From assembly GCA_029448655.1 (NCBI GenBank), contig JACCLO010000028.1:62001-126000 (forward strand): a DNA stretch of 64,000 nucleotides, written 5' to 3'. Source of the DNA: Wolfiporia cocos. Taxonomy: Eukaryota > Basidiomycota > Agaricomycetes > Polyporales > Phaeolaceae. A program made the translations under genes and the position numbers. The notes below the pieces were generated by a model. The model saw only the letters and a list, made by a program, of their open reading frames with translations, ran no database searches and was not told the DNA's origin. This document shows positions 24,299 through 35,464 of this stretch, in pieces; within the stretch, counting starts at the first letter, position 1, and each line of letters opens with the position of its first letter.

Positions 24299-25005
24299 TG
24301 TTACGGGTCGAACACCCGTTCGTATATTCGAGTCGCGAATATAGATCGTTCTTCTGCACGTGGGCGTATAGCCGTATGCAAGGCAAATGCTCGTTAGATG
24401 CCTTCAAGTCCTAGGTGAAGTTCCTAGGAGATCGTATAATATCCAATACGCGTTAGAGGATATAATCTGTTCAGGTGCGAGTCGAATAGAATATAAGACT
24501 CGCCTAAGTCCGAGAAGTCAGTGTGCACTTCGAGGACTTAGTCGTTTGGTTGCTCGAGTGAGAAATACTGAGCGTAGTTTCCTACGTTTGAGAACAAGTA
24601 TAAGACTTCTTGTTTATACAACAAGGTCGAGCTGAAGAGCCTTGACAATAAGTACATGAGCTTTTATACTACGCTGGGTTTTAGGGGTCAAGTCCATCCC
24701 AGATGCCACCGCTACTATCTACGCTATAGTATCAAACGTTTGATAAGTATGTAGTGATGTATCCGAAACGATAGATAGGGATGATGGTGGTTGAACACCA
24801 TCTATCAGCTAATAAACGATGAAGGTGAAACGGTGGCAGAGTTGGATCTGCCAAAGGTGAAACGCGCCCTACATGCTAATACAACTGGGGATGCGCCCAG
24901 TAGAGTCACGAGTAGCCAGGGGGTTGGTTGCGCAACAAGTCCCTGTATCGTATTCGCCCGGTGGTGAGTTCTGTCGATATTCGAAAAATTAAAATAACCG
25001 TAACA
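24299..25005 (-). repeat. 3' LTR of gypsy element 1
   Basis: 707 bases, ends TGTTACGG and CCGTAACA; nearly the same as the 706-base copy at 32965-33670. Confidence 0.93.
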
Positions 25006-25016
25006 TCAGCCCCTCC

Positions 25017-26246
25017 CTAGGCATTCGTCGGCCTCGACGAATTTTCCAAGTTCCTCTCTTCAGAGTGCCTCGGCGTCCTGTTCATTGTAGATGTCGCCGT
25101 TCCCGCTGAGGGACGGGGTCGTAGGAGTTCGCCATACGAAGTGTTGGCGGCATTCATTCTGTCAATGACCTGGTTGATTGAGCCCACAAGCTCTGCAAAT
25201 ATAGTCGGGGCAGTCGAGGATCCAGTGGCTAGCGGATCCGCACTGCCGACAGGGTTGTTCAGGCGAGGGCCTTGCTGGTACCCGTAGGAAAAGGGATATC
25301 TCTGAGATATTCGTTGTGTCCGGTATCTCCAGTGGTGAGCGGCGCGGTGGAGGTTCCGTTGCGCCCATGTGGGTAAGGAGGCGGTGTCTCGTTCGTGCTC
25401 CCTCGCACCTCGCTCGAACTCCTCGCGGGTAATGCTCTGCACCGATGGAGATCGTCGAATAGGCGGCGTGCTATTCGCTCTTCGCTGTCGTTCTGGGGTA
25501 GCCCTAGGGCTCGTCGGGCGTGCAGGTGGTTCACGTCTCCCGTTGCCTCCCATACCAGGAATACGTGGCGTCGGGTCTCTAACTCCTGTTCGGCGGGCTC
25601 TCTGAGTCTTGGTAGGCAGTGGAAATAATACTCTATCGCCCTCCATAAAATCAAACGGCCTTGCAACTCGGCGTCGTTCGTCGGGGGTGAAAAAGCAGGC
25701 GGGTCGTGGTGTGTATTCGGGTCGACCGGGAGTAACGTGCTCGCGATCCTCGAAGTCGTTGAGCGCGTTGTCGTAGTCGGGCCGTCGTGGTGGCGGCCAA
25801 TCTGTCGATAAGTCTGTTGGTGAGTAATTCGAGTCCCTCTCTCTGCGCTCTGATCTGCCCCTCCATTCGGACAAGGTCCTCGGTGATGTTCTGGTACGAG
25901 CTGTAGACGTGTGTGAGGTCCTGCGCGATGTCGAAGAGGGCCGACCAGCCATCGGCTCGGCCAGCAAAAGGTCCCTCGGCCCTGTACCAGAGGAGGGCGT
26001 GTCTACTCTGCAGATGCTGGGGGAGTACCTTCTTGGTGGCGTACCTCGCGGTCGGCCTTCTCGACGATCTGCATCGCCGGGGGTCGTGGTTCGGCGGGGG
26101 AGCTGGTGGCGAGTCGTCGACATACTATTACTGTCCTGTTTTCGAGTGTCGGGGTTGTCCTGACTCTCGTCCTGTGGTAGTCTTTTATCAGCTCCTTGGA
26201 GTGCTCCAAGTTCGCCTCGTCTTCCATGAATTGTCGGCCGTGGCAT
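25017..26246 (-). CDS. Extra C-terminal open frame of gypsy element 1 (Arg/Pro-rich)
   Basis: An open frame of 409 codons lies between the chromodomain and the 3' LTR, where many elements have nothing or an env-like gene. It is rich in Arg, Pro, Ser and Thr and holds ordered-looking pieces (RVARPFDFMEGDRVLFPLP; IFAELVGSINQVIDRMNA). In part of the region a second frame looks better (LVRMEGQIRAQREGLELL, coiled coil, near 25860), so one or more shifts probably run through a single original reading frame. The frame overlaps the chromodomain at its start, so it may be a pol C-terminal extension and not a separate gene. No known domain. Confidence 0.4.
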   Translation of the reverse strand: MPRPTIHGRRGELGALQGADKRLPQDESQDNPDTRKQDSNSMSTTRHQLPRRTTTPGDADRREGRPRGTPPRRYSPSICRVDTPSSGTGPRDLLLAEPMAGRPSSTSRRTSHTSTARTRTSPRTLSEWRGRSERRERDSNYSPTDLSTDWPPPRRPDYDNALNDFEDREHVTPGRPEYTPRPACFFTPDERRRVARPFDFMEGDRVLFPLPTKTQRARRTGVRDPTPRIPGMGGNGRREPPARPTSPRATPERQRRANSTPPIRRSPSVQSITREEFERGAREHERDTASLPTWAQRNLHRAAHHWRYRTQRISQRYPFSYGYQQGPRLNNPVGSADPLATGSSTAPTIFAELVGSINQVIDRMNAANTSYGELLRPRPSAGTATSTMNRTPRHSEERNLENSSRPTNA

Positions 26247-26745
26247 AGCCTTTCCACTTGACGAAGTATTGATGCTTCTTTCCTTTCCATCTGTCAGCCA
26301 AGATGGCTTCGACTTCGTATTCCTCCTGTCCCTTGATGATATCAGGTGGCGGCCGTAGGTAATTGGGTCCGTGCACCCTTGTTTCTTTGAATGGTTTTAG
26401 TAAGGCAGCATGGAATACCGGATGAATTTTCCAGTTCGCCGGTAACTGCAGCCGGTATGTCGTGGGTCCCATCTTTTCTGTGATGGTGAAGGGTCCTTCC
26501 CTTTTTGGTGCTAGCTTGTTAGATTCGTAGGGGATGGTTAGGTTCTTTGCGTCGAGCCAAACCTTGTCTCCTTTCTCGAGCTTCGGTAATTCTCGGAGGA
26601 AACGTCCCGCCATTCTTTTCTGAGCTAGTTCGTGCGCGATGAATGCCATCTTTCGCGCCTCTTTGATCTTTTTGATCCTGTCAACTGCTGCCAGGACGTT
26701 TCCTACCCTGTCGTAGTCTGGGAATCCCCTTGGAATATAACCCAA
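26188..26745 (-). CDS. Gypsy 1 integrase C-terminus and chromodomain
   Basis: Contains KLAPKREGPFTITEKMGP and HPVFHAALLKPF (the GPY/F-type region), followed by a chromodomain EEYEVEAILADRW, YFVKWKGYATADNSW. The chromodomain directs integration to modified histones in chromoviruses. A one-base shift after NSW separates this frame from EDEANLEHSKELIKDYH in the next frame. Confidence 0.8.
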   Translation of the reverse strand: MGYIPRGFPDYDRVGNVLAAVDRIKKIKEARKMAFIAHELAQKRMAGRFLRELPKLEKGDKVWLDAKNLTIPYESNKLAPKREGPFTITEKMGPTTYRLQLPANWKIHPVFHAALLKPFKETRVHGPNYLRPPPDIIKGQEEYEVEAILADRWKGKKHQYFVKWKGYATADNSWKTRRTWSTPRS

Positions 26746-26766
26746 GATTATTTCAAGGGGCGCAGG

Positions 26767-27492
26767 TCAGTTTTCGGTTCGCTTGGTGTTGTGCGCAAAT
26801 TCGACGTCGGGTAGTCGTTGTACCCATTGGAAAGGGTCGTTCATGCAATAGATACGAAGGTACACTTCGAGTTGTTGATTCATCCTTTCCGTTTGTCCGT
26901 CGGTCTGTGGATGGTACGCCGTACTCATCGCAGATTCCGTTCCCTGCAGCTTGCATAATTCCTTGAACAGTTTCGATGCGAACTGTGGTCCCCTGTCTGA
27001 AATGATCTTTCGGGGAATGCCGTATTGTGAGTATATCTTTCGATGGAATATTTCTGCGGCCCCTTCGCTCGTGATTGTTTTGTCGCATGGGGTGAGAGAG
27101 ATGGCCTTGGATAGGCCATGGTCGACAATCACCATCATGGAGTCATATTTTCCGACTCTTGGCAGGTCGGTGACAAAATCGACCGAGCACTGTGAGAAGG
27201 GAAGGGCGTCCTCCCGTGTCGGTATTGGCTGTAAAGGGGGTTTTAGCGGGTTCCTATCAGGTTTCATCTGTTGACAGATTGCACAGCCTCGGACGTATTC
27301 CGGTATCATTGTTCCCATGTCAGGCCACCAAAAGTGGGTCTTAACCTGTACTGTTTGTACCCCAGATCCCAGGGTGTCCGGCCGGGATCGTGTCGTGGTA
27401 TTTTGAAATGACGTCCCGTCGAAGGCCCTCATCTTTTGGCACGTACATCCTGCCCCTGTAGAGCAGTATCCCATCCGTTTGTTGCCATTCAT
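26767..27492 (-). CDS. Gypsy 1 integrase core
   Basis: The frame holds the zinc-finger remnant ([10 protein letters not shown]) and all three catalytic residues: D in [11 protein letters not shown] in [10 protein letters not shown] in [10 protein letters not shown]. It is one of the few uninterrupted domains of this element. The preceding HHCC part and RNase H lie in the frame 27341-27967. Confidence 0.88.
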   Translation of the reverse strand: MNGNKRMGYCSTGAGCTCQKMRAFDGTSFQNTTTRSRPDTLGSGVQTVQVKTHFWWPDMGTMIPEYVRGCAICQQMKPDRNPLKPPLQPIPTREDALPFSQCSVDFVTDLPRVGKYDSMMVIVDHGLSKAISLTPCDKTITSEGAAEIFHRKIYSQYGIPRKIISDRGPQFASKLFKELCKLQGTESAMSTAYHPQTDGQTERMNQQLEVYLRIYCMNDPFQWVQRLPDVEFAHNTKRTEN

Positions 27493-29064
27493 CTGCGGTG
27501 GTTCTTGCGGGGAATTCGTCTGTGCCCCCTAGAGCACGGATCGCCTGTTCCGCAGATTCATCTCGATCGTTGGCGTTCTTGATTCGATCGATGATCGGGA
27601 TCTGGATTGCGTGGACGACGAGTTCATTTGGAATCATGGTGATTCCTCGTTGTCTTCGTTGCTTTCGTCTAGGTGATACAACCTGGACAATGTGTCGGCC
27701 ATGACTAGTTTCCTCCCGGGGATGTGTTGTAATTTCAGGTCGAATTGCCGAGAGGAATAGATGCCATCTCGCGTGTCGCCGATTTAGGCGCTGTGCGCTA
27801 CTCCAGTACGACCGGGTCTGATGATCGCTTCGGATCAAGATCCGATGCGGTGCTCCTTCTAACAGGTGCCGCCATTCTTCTAGTGCTCGGACGATTCCGA
27901 GTAGTTCGCGATCATAGATTTCGTAGTTCCGTTCTGTGGATGTCAGGGATTGTGAGAGATATCCCACTGGCCGTTCACGCCCCGTTTCATCTGTCCTGTT
28001 TTAGCACTGCCCCTGTGGCAAACTGAGATGCGTCTGTTTCGAGGATGAATGGTTTCTCATTGTCTGGCGTTCATAGTGCGGGCGCCGTTGTGAATGCCTG
28101 CTTCATGAAGTCGAACGCCTTTTGTTCTTTATCCGTCCACTGGAATCCTGTCCCCTGTGACCGTTTTCGTGAGATCCACCAGGGGTCGGGCGTGCGTTGA
28201 GTAGTGATCGATAAATTTCAGATAGAAGTTTGCAAATCCTAGGAAGGATCTGACTTCCTTGAGATTTCGGGGAGTCGGCCACTCTTTAATCCTATTGAGT
28301 TTCGCTGGGTCCATCTGGATGTTTCCTGGGGTGATGACTAGTCCTAGAAATTCGACTCTGTCGACACCGAAGGCGCATTTCTCGGGTTCACAAAGAGATG
28401 GTTATCCACCAATCTCTGAAGGATTCGCCGTTCCCGTTCCTTGTGTGTTTTTCTCGTCTTCTGAGAAAATGAGGATATCGTCCATGTAACAAGCACCCAT
28501 CCTTCGAAGATTTCTTCTTTCAGGATTCGTTCATCATTGCCTGAAAGGTCCCGGGTGCATTGCACAATCCGAAAAACATAACCGTGGGTTCGTACAACCT
28601 TCGGTTTGTTTTGAAGGCCGCTTTCCATTCGTCTCCTTTCTTGATTCGCACGTTGTTGTACCCCGCTCTAAGGTCCATTTTCGTGAAAATCCTTTGCTCC
28701 TTTTAGCTTTTCAGGAGCTCCGAGATTAATGGCAAGGGATAGACGTTCTTTATCGTTCCTTCGTTCAGATATCGATAATCTTGACAGGGTCGTAGGCCGC
28801 TGTCTTTCTTGGGACGAAGAAGAATGGTGACGCCATCGGGGATTTTGAAGGGACTATGAATCCCTGGCCAGGTTTTTCTTTTAGGAATTCGTCCAGCGCC
28901 TGTTGCTCTTTAGGCAACAGTGCATAGACTTTGCAGTCCTTCGGCACGAAATCGGGTTTTAATTCGATTGCGTGGTCCCATGGTCTCGACGGGGGGAACG
29001 CCGCTGCGGACTCCTTACTGAACACCTTGGTAAAGTCTAGTAGTGTTTCGGGACCATTCCTCAA
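27341..29064 (-). pseudogene. Gypsy 1 reverse transcriptase and RNase H, frame-shifted
   Basis: Pieces in changing frames: 29064-28765 ([10 protein letters not shown]), the active site CYMDDILIF near 28480 with the surrounding [11 protein letters not shown], 28314-28129 (SFLGFANFYLKFI), and 27967-27341 (TSTERNYEIYDRELLGIV, RNase H connection, then the integrase N-terminus). At least four one-base shifts are needed to read it through. The catalytic YMDD is intact. Confidence 0.8.
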
Positions 29065-29269
29065 TTGTTCGTTCTGGTTCAGGGGTTTCTGTGCGAATTC
29101 TTGGGACTTCGTCAGCGCTTTCCTGACAGCATTGATGATTTGTATCTTTGTTCGGAACTTCTTTCGTGTTTCCCCTTTCTCTCCTATGATCCTAGGGTTA
29201 TCTTTTGCAAAGCGTCGGATCGCTTCGTACTCCTCAGGAGTATAGAGCCGCTGTGCTGTTTCTTCTGGC

Positions 29270-29630
29270 TGGTCCGTAGATCCAAATCCTTTCTCCCCTC
29301 GTTCTGTTCATCTAGGTCCTCGACCTCCAAAATGTCGGGGGTTAGGTGTCGTCGAAAATTATCTGGGCTATTCGCATGCCCGGGATAATTCTATGTGCTT
29401 TGTCTGAATAGTTGAAGACGATGGCTCCGACGTCTCCTCGGTAGTCCGAGTCTATGATTCCGGCCTGTACTACCAGTCCGTGTCTGAGGGTGTTGCCTGA
29501 TCGTCCGGCCAACCTTCCATACGATCCCTTCGGGATCTTCATTTTTACTCCTGTGGCAGACGAGTTTCCATCCTCCGGCGGAATCTCGGTTTCTTCTGCA
29601 GCGTAAAGGTCATACCCTGCGGCTTCTTGG
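29270..29630 (-). CDS. dUTPase domain of gypsy 1, between protease and reverse transcriptase
   Basis: Trimeric dUTPase turns dUTP into dUMP and so keeps uracil out of new DNA. Five motifs are seen in order: AAGYDLYAAE (I), YGRLAGRSG (II), GIIDSDYRGDVGAIVFNYSD (III, with the catalytic Asp and the base-stacking Tyr), PGMRIAQIIF (IV), and GRKGFGSTD (V). Motifs I-IV are in one frame ending at a stop near 29342; motif V is in the next frame, so one base has been gained or lost between IV and V. The frame after V runs straight into reverse transcriptase, which shows it was part of one polyprotein. Confidence 0.85.
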
Positions 29631-29930
29631 GTTCCCCTTGTCGGAATTTTCCCTTCTGAGCAACTACCATTTCCACCGTATCCATTTGGATCGTGGCTTC
29701 GGTTTCTTTTCTTCTGCCCCTAGTATTGATCGTACATCGACTGTTTGGTCCTTCCAGTCGATTGTGGGTTTTTCGTCTTTTAGCCATCCATACCCTAGAA
29801 TCATATTCTCTGTTCCGATCGATCCTACCAAGAATCGGACCTTTCGCGTTTTCTGGGTCTTCGGATATCGTAGTAGTATGGTGGCTTCTCGGTCTATTCG
29901 CCCATCTTTGTTTTCATGTTCCGTCAACAT
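29600..29930 (-). CDS. Gypsy 1 protease region
   Basis: C-terminal part of a gag-pol aspartic protease: RFLVGSIGTENMILGYGWLK followed by PTIDWK, typical of fungal gypsy elements. The catalytic DSG triad expected upstream (about 30000) lies in a frame-shifted part and was not seen cleanly. Confidence 0.65.
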
Positions 29931-30975
29931 TTTTGACGATAATCGGGTTCTTCAAGGGTTGCGTGGGCACCTTGTATTTTTCTACCACTCTGCTGTGGAT
30001 CAGGTTTGGACATTGCTCCTGAGTCGATTAGTGCATTGCACTTCACGGGTTTTTGCCAGCGTCATGATTACCGGAATGAAGAGGGATCGATTCTTCTCGA
30101 ACGAGGTAATTACATGCGCTGCTTTCTCGGAGGGTAAGACCGTGGGCTTCCCTCCTAGGCAAAATCCTGTTCTTCTACGAGCCGTGCTAGGAGCTCGGGG
30201 TTCTTGGCTTTCAGAGCCCTAATTGCTGTGACCGCTCTGTTAGCGGTGACATATTCAGTCTCTTCTTCGGAGACTTCTTCGATGCGAGCTTCTTGCTCGG
30301 CTTCTTCTTCTTCGGTTTTTCGAGTAGTCCGCCTAGGGCGGGCTGGTTTCCTCGGCTCTTCGGGCAGTCTCGCGACATATGTCCTGGCTGATGACAGGTG
30401 AAGCATTTTCCTTTCTTGATGTGATCGTCCCTTTCCTGGGTGGTCATTCGATCTACATCCATTGCGTTCGGATCTTTCGGTGCGGTTGTCTGTGGAGCAC
30501 TAGTGCTGTCCGTTATTCTGGTTCGAGGCTTGCCAAGCCTTTTTCTTGACAAACGGTTTGTCCCGTTTCAAGAATATCTTGTACGTATTTTCATAGTACG
30601 AGGCAGCGGACTGCCATTCATCAATGGTTGCTGGTAGCGGTCGAACACCGATGATGTTATCGGGTCGTGTGTTCGGGTAACCCTTCTTCAAAGAGGGTTA
30701 TGAGCAACGCGTTTCCGTCCGCGCTGTATCGCTCGTACTGGGCCTTTCCGGCAAGTTGTTGAACTCGGTGATATAATCATCAATGTCCTTCCTGTCCTGG
30801 GTTACGTCCAGGATTTTCTTCCGCGCATTCTGTACCTCTTCGATGGCTCCGAAGGCTTTCTGGAAGTCTGCATCAAACTGTGCAAGACTAGGTGGGAAGA
30901 TCGTTTCGTCTGGGGGTTCGTGTAACCCGGTGGTAATTTTGTTCCACTGGCCTGTTTCCCCTTGTTCGAAATATA

Positions 30976-31899
30976 TATCACAAGACGCGCTGCGGACCCA
31001 AGCAACGTGCTTATGAGTGGCATATAGCCACTCCCCCAAAAAAGGGCTACGATAACAGCTCATGCTGCTATCGAGGGTCCAGCTGATATCTGCAGTTCAT
31101 ATTCCCACGCTCGGCGCCTATTAGACACTCTATGGTGTAGGCATGTATGCCGGCGGCCAGTACGGGTAATGTACCCTAGTTATTGCTCCGTAACGTCTAT
31201 GATATTATGCTTTCGCATTATCTGTGACATTACCCCCACTTCAAGGATTACCGTCTCTGGTTAAGGAGATAACTTAGGCTGCATCAAGCCGCCCCCGGTA
31301 CTAGTAATCACTTCTACTATGCTTTGTCATTGTGCCTGGTGAAGGGTACCCCAATCCCTTATACCATTTGGCTTATGACGTGCTGTGCCAACCTCTTGAA
31401 GGCCGCGACTTACACCCTGGATTTGGGGTGCGGGTTAAGGCTATTTAATAGTAGTTTTTACACGCAAGCTCTTGACCAATTCTTATCCCCTGATACCTTA
31501 CGGTTATAGAGGGGCCCCATGATACAGGGGGTCACGTGGTGGGTACTTTTCCTCAGCCGCCAAGTGGTTCGGAAGGCGCCCCAGGCAGTGGAAAATATTT
31601 GCCACCACCCAGGTTCGAACCGGCGACCGGGTGAGCTGTTATTATATCACAAGACGCGCTGCGGACCCAATGCAACGTGCTTATGAGTGGCATAATAGCC
31701 ACTCCCCCAAAAGGGCTACGATAACAGCTCATGCTGCTATCGAGGGTCCAGCTATATCTGCAGTTCATATTCCCACGCTCGGCGCCTATTAGGACACTCT
31801 ATGGTGTAGGCCATGTATGCCGGCGCCACGTACGGGTAATGTACCCTAGTTATTGCTCCGTAACGTCTATGATATTATGCTTTCGCATTATCTGTGACA
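30976..31899 (-). mobile_element. TRIM copy 1 (924 b, LTR-flanked miniature element)
   Basis: Two LTRs of about 255 bases (30976-31229 and 31645-31899) enclose 415 bases without coding capacity. Target duplication ATATA at 30971-30975 and 31900-31904. Plus-strand ends are TATCACAAG and CTGTGACA. On the minus strand the 3' LTR is preceded by GTGGGGGTAA, a polypurine tract, so the sense strand is minus. Inserted into gag of gypsy 1. Confidence 0.9.
31553..31644 (+). other. tRNA-like segment with A-box and B-box in TRIM copy 1
   Basis: Plus-strand AGTGGTTCGGAAGGCGC resembles a tRNA D-arm (A box) and CAGGTTCGAACCGG about 50 bases later a T-arm (B box GGTTCGAACC). The same pair is at about 40165-40230 in copy 2. 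No complete cloverleaf can be drawn. Confidence 0.45.
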
Positions 31900-32104
31900 A
31901 TATAAGAGAGGATAAGATCACTCTCTGAACGTCGTTCTGGGAATGATGTTTCGTAACATCGTAAACCAGGAATTGCACTGGTTTATGAAAGTTCTGCATG
32001 TCAGATCGTTCCCCGTCGAATACGTCTGGGGATTGATCTTTATCATCGGGGGTCGGTAGTACGGGTTTGGCGCCGGAGGTTGAGGCTGCGGGCGCATTCG
32101 GTGG

Positions 32105-32300
32105 TGGAGGTCCTCCTTCCTCCCGGGTATCCTCCACCTGGGTTTCCTGGGTTTCCTCCGGGGTTCCCTGGGTTTCCTCCAGGGTTTCCTCCTCCGGGGT
32201 TCGCGGGGGTTCCTCCTCCGAATCCTCCAGGAGGGGGGGCATTCCCTCCTCCGAGTCCGAAGTTTCCTCCCAGTCCTCCTCCGCTTGTACCTGCGGAGGT
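32105..32300 (-). repeat. Purine/pyrimidine-biased minisatellite in gag
   Basis: Imperfect copies of a unit like GGTTTCCTCCGG on the plus strand. Three minus frames and two plus frames are open across it, giving Glu/Pro-rich, Gly/Pro-rich or Arg/Pro-rich readings. Confidence 0.75.
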
Positions 32301-32964
32301 TCGTCCAAATAGGGCCTGAAGGCCATGTTCCTGGGTTTGTCGTTCCCATTCCTCCGCTTGGGCTAGTCCAAGACGGATTTCCTCCGCTACCCATTCCGGG
32401 TGCGTTCTGTGGGGGGTTTCCAAAGAGGTCTGTTTCCTCCAGCCATAGGGCCCAATCCACTCTGCGCAAAAGCAGATATAAATCCTGGAGGGTCCTGTCC
32501 TCCGGTCTGGCTGTTATCTGTTCCTGTAAAATTTCCAGGATTTCTCCCATCATCTCCGATGCGCTCAATTCCTGCCATTCCTGTGGCGCCCGAAGGCTGA
32601 TTCGTATTTCCTCGGCATCGAAGGTTCTGTTGATGGTTTCGGTTTCGTTTTCGGTCAACGTCGCGGTTGACATCGGAGGGAGTTCTCCAAATCGTTCGAA
32701 CGCTTCACGCGTTATTTCCCAAGCGGTCGTTCTTGCGGAGGGGTATACTTCTACCCACTTCGATGCCCTATCTTCTCTTGGGAATGACAACAATTCCTCC
32801 GCGGTACGGAAGGCTCCAATGGTGTCAGTCCACTCGTATCGGTTGAGTCTGTAGACTCCCTGAATGTCCTCGGGCAAGAGTTCAATCAGTCGTGCTGGGA
32901 ATTCTGGTCCAAATATCATGTGCCCTTACACCGTGGTAGGGAGGGTGTGATAAGCTCGACCTTC

Positions 32965-33670
32965 TGTTACGGGTCGAACACCCGTTCGTATATTCGAGTC
33001 GCGAATATAGATCGTTCTTCTGCATGTGGCGTATAGCCGTATGCAAGGCAAATGCTCGTTAGATGCCTTCAAGTCCTAGGTGAAGTTCCTAGGAGATCGT
33101 ATAATATCCAATACGCGTTAGAGGAATATAATCTGTTCAGGTGCGAGTCGAATAGAATATAAGACTCGCCTAAGTCCGAGAAGTCAGTGTGCACTTCGAG
33201 GACTTAGTCGTTCGGTTGCTCGAGTGAGAAATACTGAGCATAGTTTCCTACGTTTGGTACGAGTATAAGACTTCTTGTTTATACAACAAGGTCGAGCTGA
33301 AGGGCCTCGACAATAAGTACATGAGCTTTTATACTACGCTGGGTTTTAGGGGTCAAGTTCATCCCAGATGTCACCGCTACTATCTACGCTATAGTATCAA
33401 ACGTTTTGATAAGTATGTAGTGATGTATCCGAAACGATAGATAGGGATGATGGTGGTTGAACACCATCTATCAGCTAATAAACGATGAAGGTGAAACGGT
33501 GGCAGAGTTGGATCTGCCAAAGGTGAAACGCGCCCTACATGCTAATACAACTGGGGATGCGCCCAGTAGAGTCACGAGTAGCCAGGGGGTTGGTTGCGCA
33601 ACAAGGCCCTGTATCGTATTCGCCCGGTGGTGAGTTCTGTCGATATTCGAAAATCAAAATAACCGTAACA
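32965..33670 (-). repeat. 5' LTR of gypsy element 1
   Basis: 706 bases. The minus-strand sequence just inside (below 32965) begins GAAGGTCGAGCTTATC and is not a standard TGG-starting tRNA primer site. Confidence 0.93.
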
Positions 33671-33718
33671 CTCCCCAACCTGAGTTGCCCGAGAAAATAG
33701 CCACGGACTGAAGTGGAT

Positions 33719-35456
33719 TAGTGATGTGCCAGGCCCAGCCCAGCTCAAAAGCCCCGGCTTCGGCCCGGCTTGGGATGGCCCATGGCTTTTCAAAACCTCA
33801 GGCCAGGCCTCATTGACAGCTCACGGCTTGGCCCGGCTAGGTCCCAGCTTGGCCGCGGCCTACCACTGCTAAGATAATCGTCACTTTTAGCTTCAGAGCT
33901 TGAGATTCACCTTTGCCAAACCTTTCCAGATGAAATAGAACCTTTAATCCTCCGATCTATAGTAGGATTAAGCATGAAATAATCATTCACTAGCGCAGCA
34001 TTCAGTAGCGTGCCTGCCATATGGGGGATCATATAGGCGCCAAAAGTGAGTGGCAGGCTTCACGTTGAGGACTTGACTTTTCTGTAGTTTTAAATAAACA
34101 AGATAGGTGCACAATGATTGAGTTGAGCATATAACTGGCCTGTATGGGCTTATATTGTGCCTGCCAGATATTGTAGCCATTAAGATCCTAGGCCAGGGCT
34201 CAACAGCTTGGCCTGGCCTGGCCTGTATCTCAGGCCGGGCCCTGGGCCGTCTCTGTCACAAGCCAATTTCCAAGCCTAGTAGAACAGCCTAGGTTGACAC
34301 CCCACTCACGCCTCTTGCACGCTAAAGCACTCCATCCCAGCCCAGCTGGATACGTACGGCAATGCTAGTAGAAGCCCTCCGATACACAAGTCACTACGGG
34401 CACTAGCAGACCACCAGCAGTCCGAACCTTACACCAGTCCCAGTCCCCGGCAGTCAGTACAATACTGCCTAGTCCATACAACCTAGTCATGGGCCACCTC
34501 TAGGAACCACCAGCGTGGCTAGCACAGCAGGTAACCCCAAGACAATCCAGGTTACCAGCCACGCACATACACTACACACTAACTAGAGGAATGACCTACT
34601 ATTATGCACGTGACCTAAACACTACGCCCAATGTCTCACATCTCTTACACCACAGACACTCGCCATTACTGGCATAGACATTCCCCATTACAGGCATGGC
34701 CCCGACCTGTATAGACTTCTGCCCGTGGATGGCAGCAATCCCATACAAGCACTAGGACCTATGCACCTACAGTCTACGAGTCTACGCCCTACGCCTTCCT
34801 TCAGTACCGCAACCTCTGGAACCGGGCCGTGAACGATCGACCCTCAGTTACCGTAACCTCGGGAACCTAGGCCACCAAAGCACCTTCAGACCACATCTTG
34901 TCAAACCACGCCATGGAATGGTGCACCCCTGCTGGGATGGCAGCACATGACCTATGAGGAGCACTGGTCGTTATACCCTGATCGACGAAAACCACCGATC
35001 ATTACACCCGACTCGAAGCACTGATCACCACGCCATTACTGGTATCACCCGATCGACAAGAACCACTGATCGTTAACCCGATCGATGGCAACCCCCCTGA
35101 TCCAATCCCATCACACTACGTTGCTATGGCATCTCGCTACGTACCAGTGCTCCAATGCCATTACCGGCCCCATAGCTTAGACAATGTATACCAGCAAGTA
35201 GATGACCCCATAGTCACGCGAGCCCCCACATGTACAAAACAGTAGTAATATATAAGCCAGACAGTCTCGAGCATAAACCCTCAGACTTGTTTGGCCTCTT
35301 ATGGCTAGTAGTCCCAAATCAGGAAGGCACCTTTGTGTGAGCCCCCTTCCCCTGGTTGAGTGCTAGTTAGTAGCGTGTGTCAGTCTCAAGCCGTGCTGTA
35401 AAGCCCAGACTTGGCCCGGCCCAGCTCATGGCCAAAGCTGGGCCTGCACATCACTA
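33719..35456. mobile_element. hAT-like MITE copy 1, split by a solo LTR
   Basis: Terminal inverted repeats start TAGTGATGTGCCAGGCCC at the left and mirror this at the right; the 8-base target duplication AAGTGGAT lies at 33711-33718 and 35457-35464. Without the LTR insertion (34254-35382) it is about 604 bases. No coding capacity. Confidence 0.9.
34254..35382 (+). mobile_element. Solo LTR (1129 b) inside MITE copy 1
   Basis: TGTCACAAGCC..GTGTGTCA with target duplication GTCTC (34249-34253 and 35383-35387). A TATA-like TATATAAG near 35250 is followed by a CAGACTTG start region, which gives plus orientation. It contains repeated GATCGA..ACCACTGATC blocks between 34970 and 35090. Confidence 0.88.
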
Positions 35457-35464
35457 AAGTGGAT

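Larger units (their letters stand above)
30160..32919 (-). pseudogene. Gypsy 1 gag, interrupted by a TRIM insertion
   Basis: Starts MIFGPEFPARLIELLPEDIQ at 32919, 46 bases inside the 5' LTR. Helical N-terminus, then a repetitive linker (32100-32300), then the capsid-like part (INQCNSWFTM before the TRIM; YFEQGETGQWNK and YITEFNNLP after it), and a CCHC zinc knuckle CFTCHQPGHMSRDC near 30370-30410. A TRIM (30976-31899) cuts the capsid region. A TGA in the capsid frame at 31922-31924 lies just before the insertion. Confidence 0.8.
24294..33675 (-). mobile_element. Ty3/gypsy element 1, full length with dUTPase and chromodomain
   Basis: LTRs at 24299-25005 and 32965-33670 (TGTTACGG..CCGTAACA), flanked by CTCCC on both sides (24294-24298, 33671-33675). 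Coding order on the minus strand: gag (from 32919), zinc knuckle, protease, dUTPase, reverse transcriptase/RNase H, integrase, chromodomain, and a further Arg/Pro-rich frame before the 3' LTR. A polypurine tract (GGGAGGGGCTGA) abuts the left LTR, consistent with minus orientation. The two LTRs differ at about ten substitutions, mostly C/T or G/A, and a few one-base indels, so the insertion is fairly recent. Gag and pol nevertheless show many frame shifts, and gag is split by a TRIM. Confidence 0.92.

Noticed and set aside
31553..31644. A functional tRNA gene
   Set aside because: Only A- and B-box likeness; no acceptor stem or anticodon arm can be folded.
31918..32423. Overlapping Gly-, Glu- and Arg-rich frames as separate genes
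   Set aside because: They are readings of one biased repeat in gag; only the frame from 32919 has a gag-like start and continues to the capsid.
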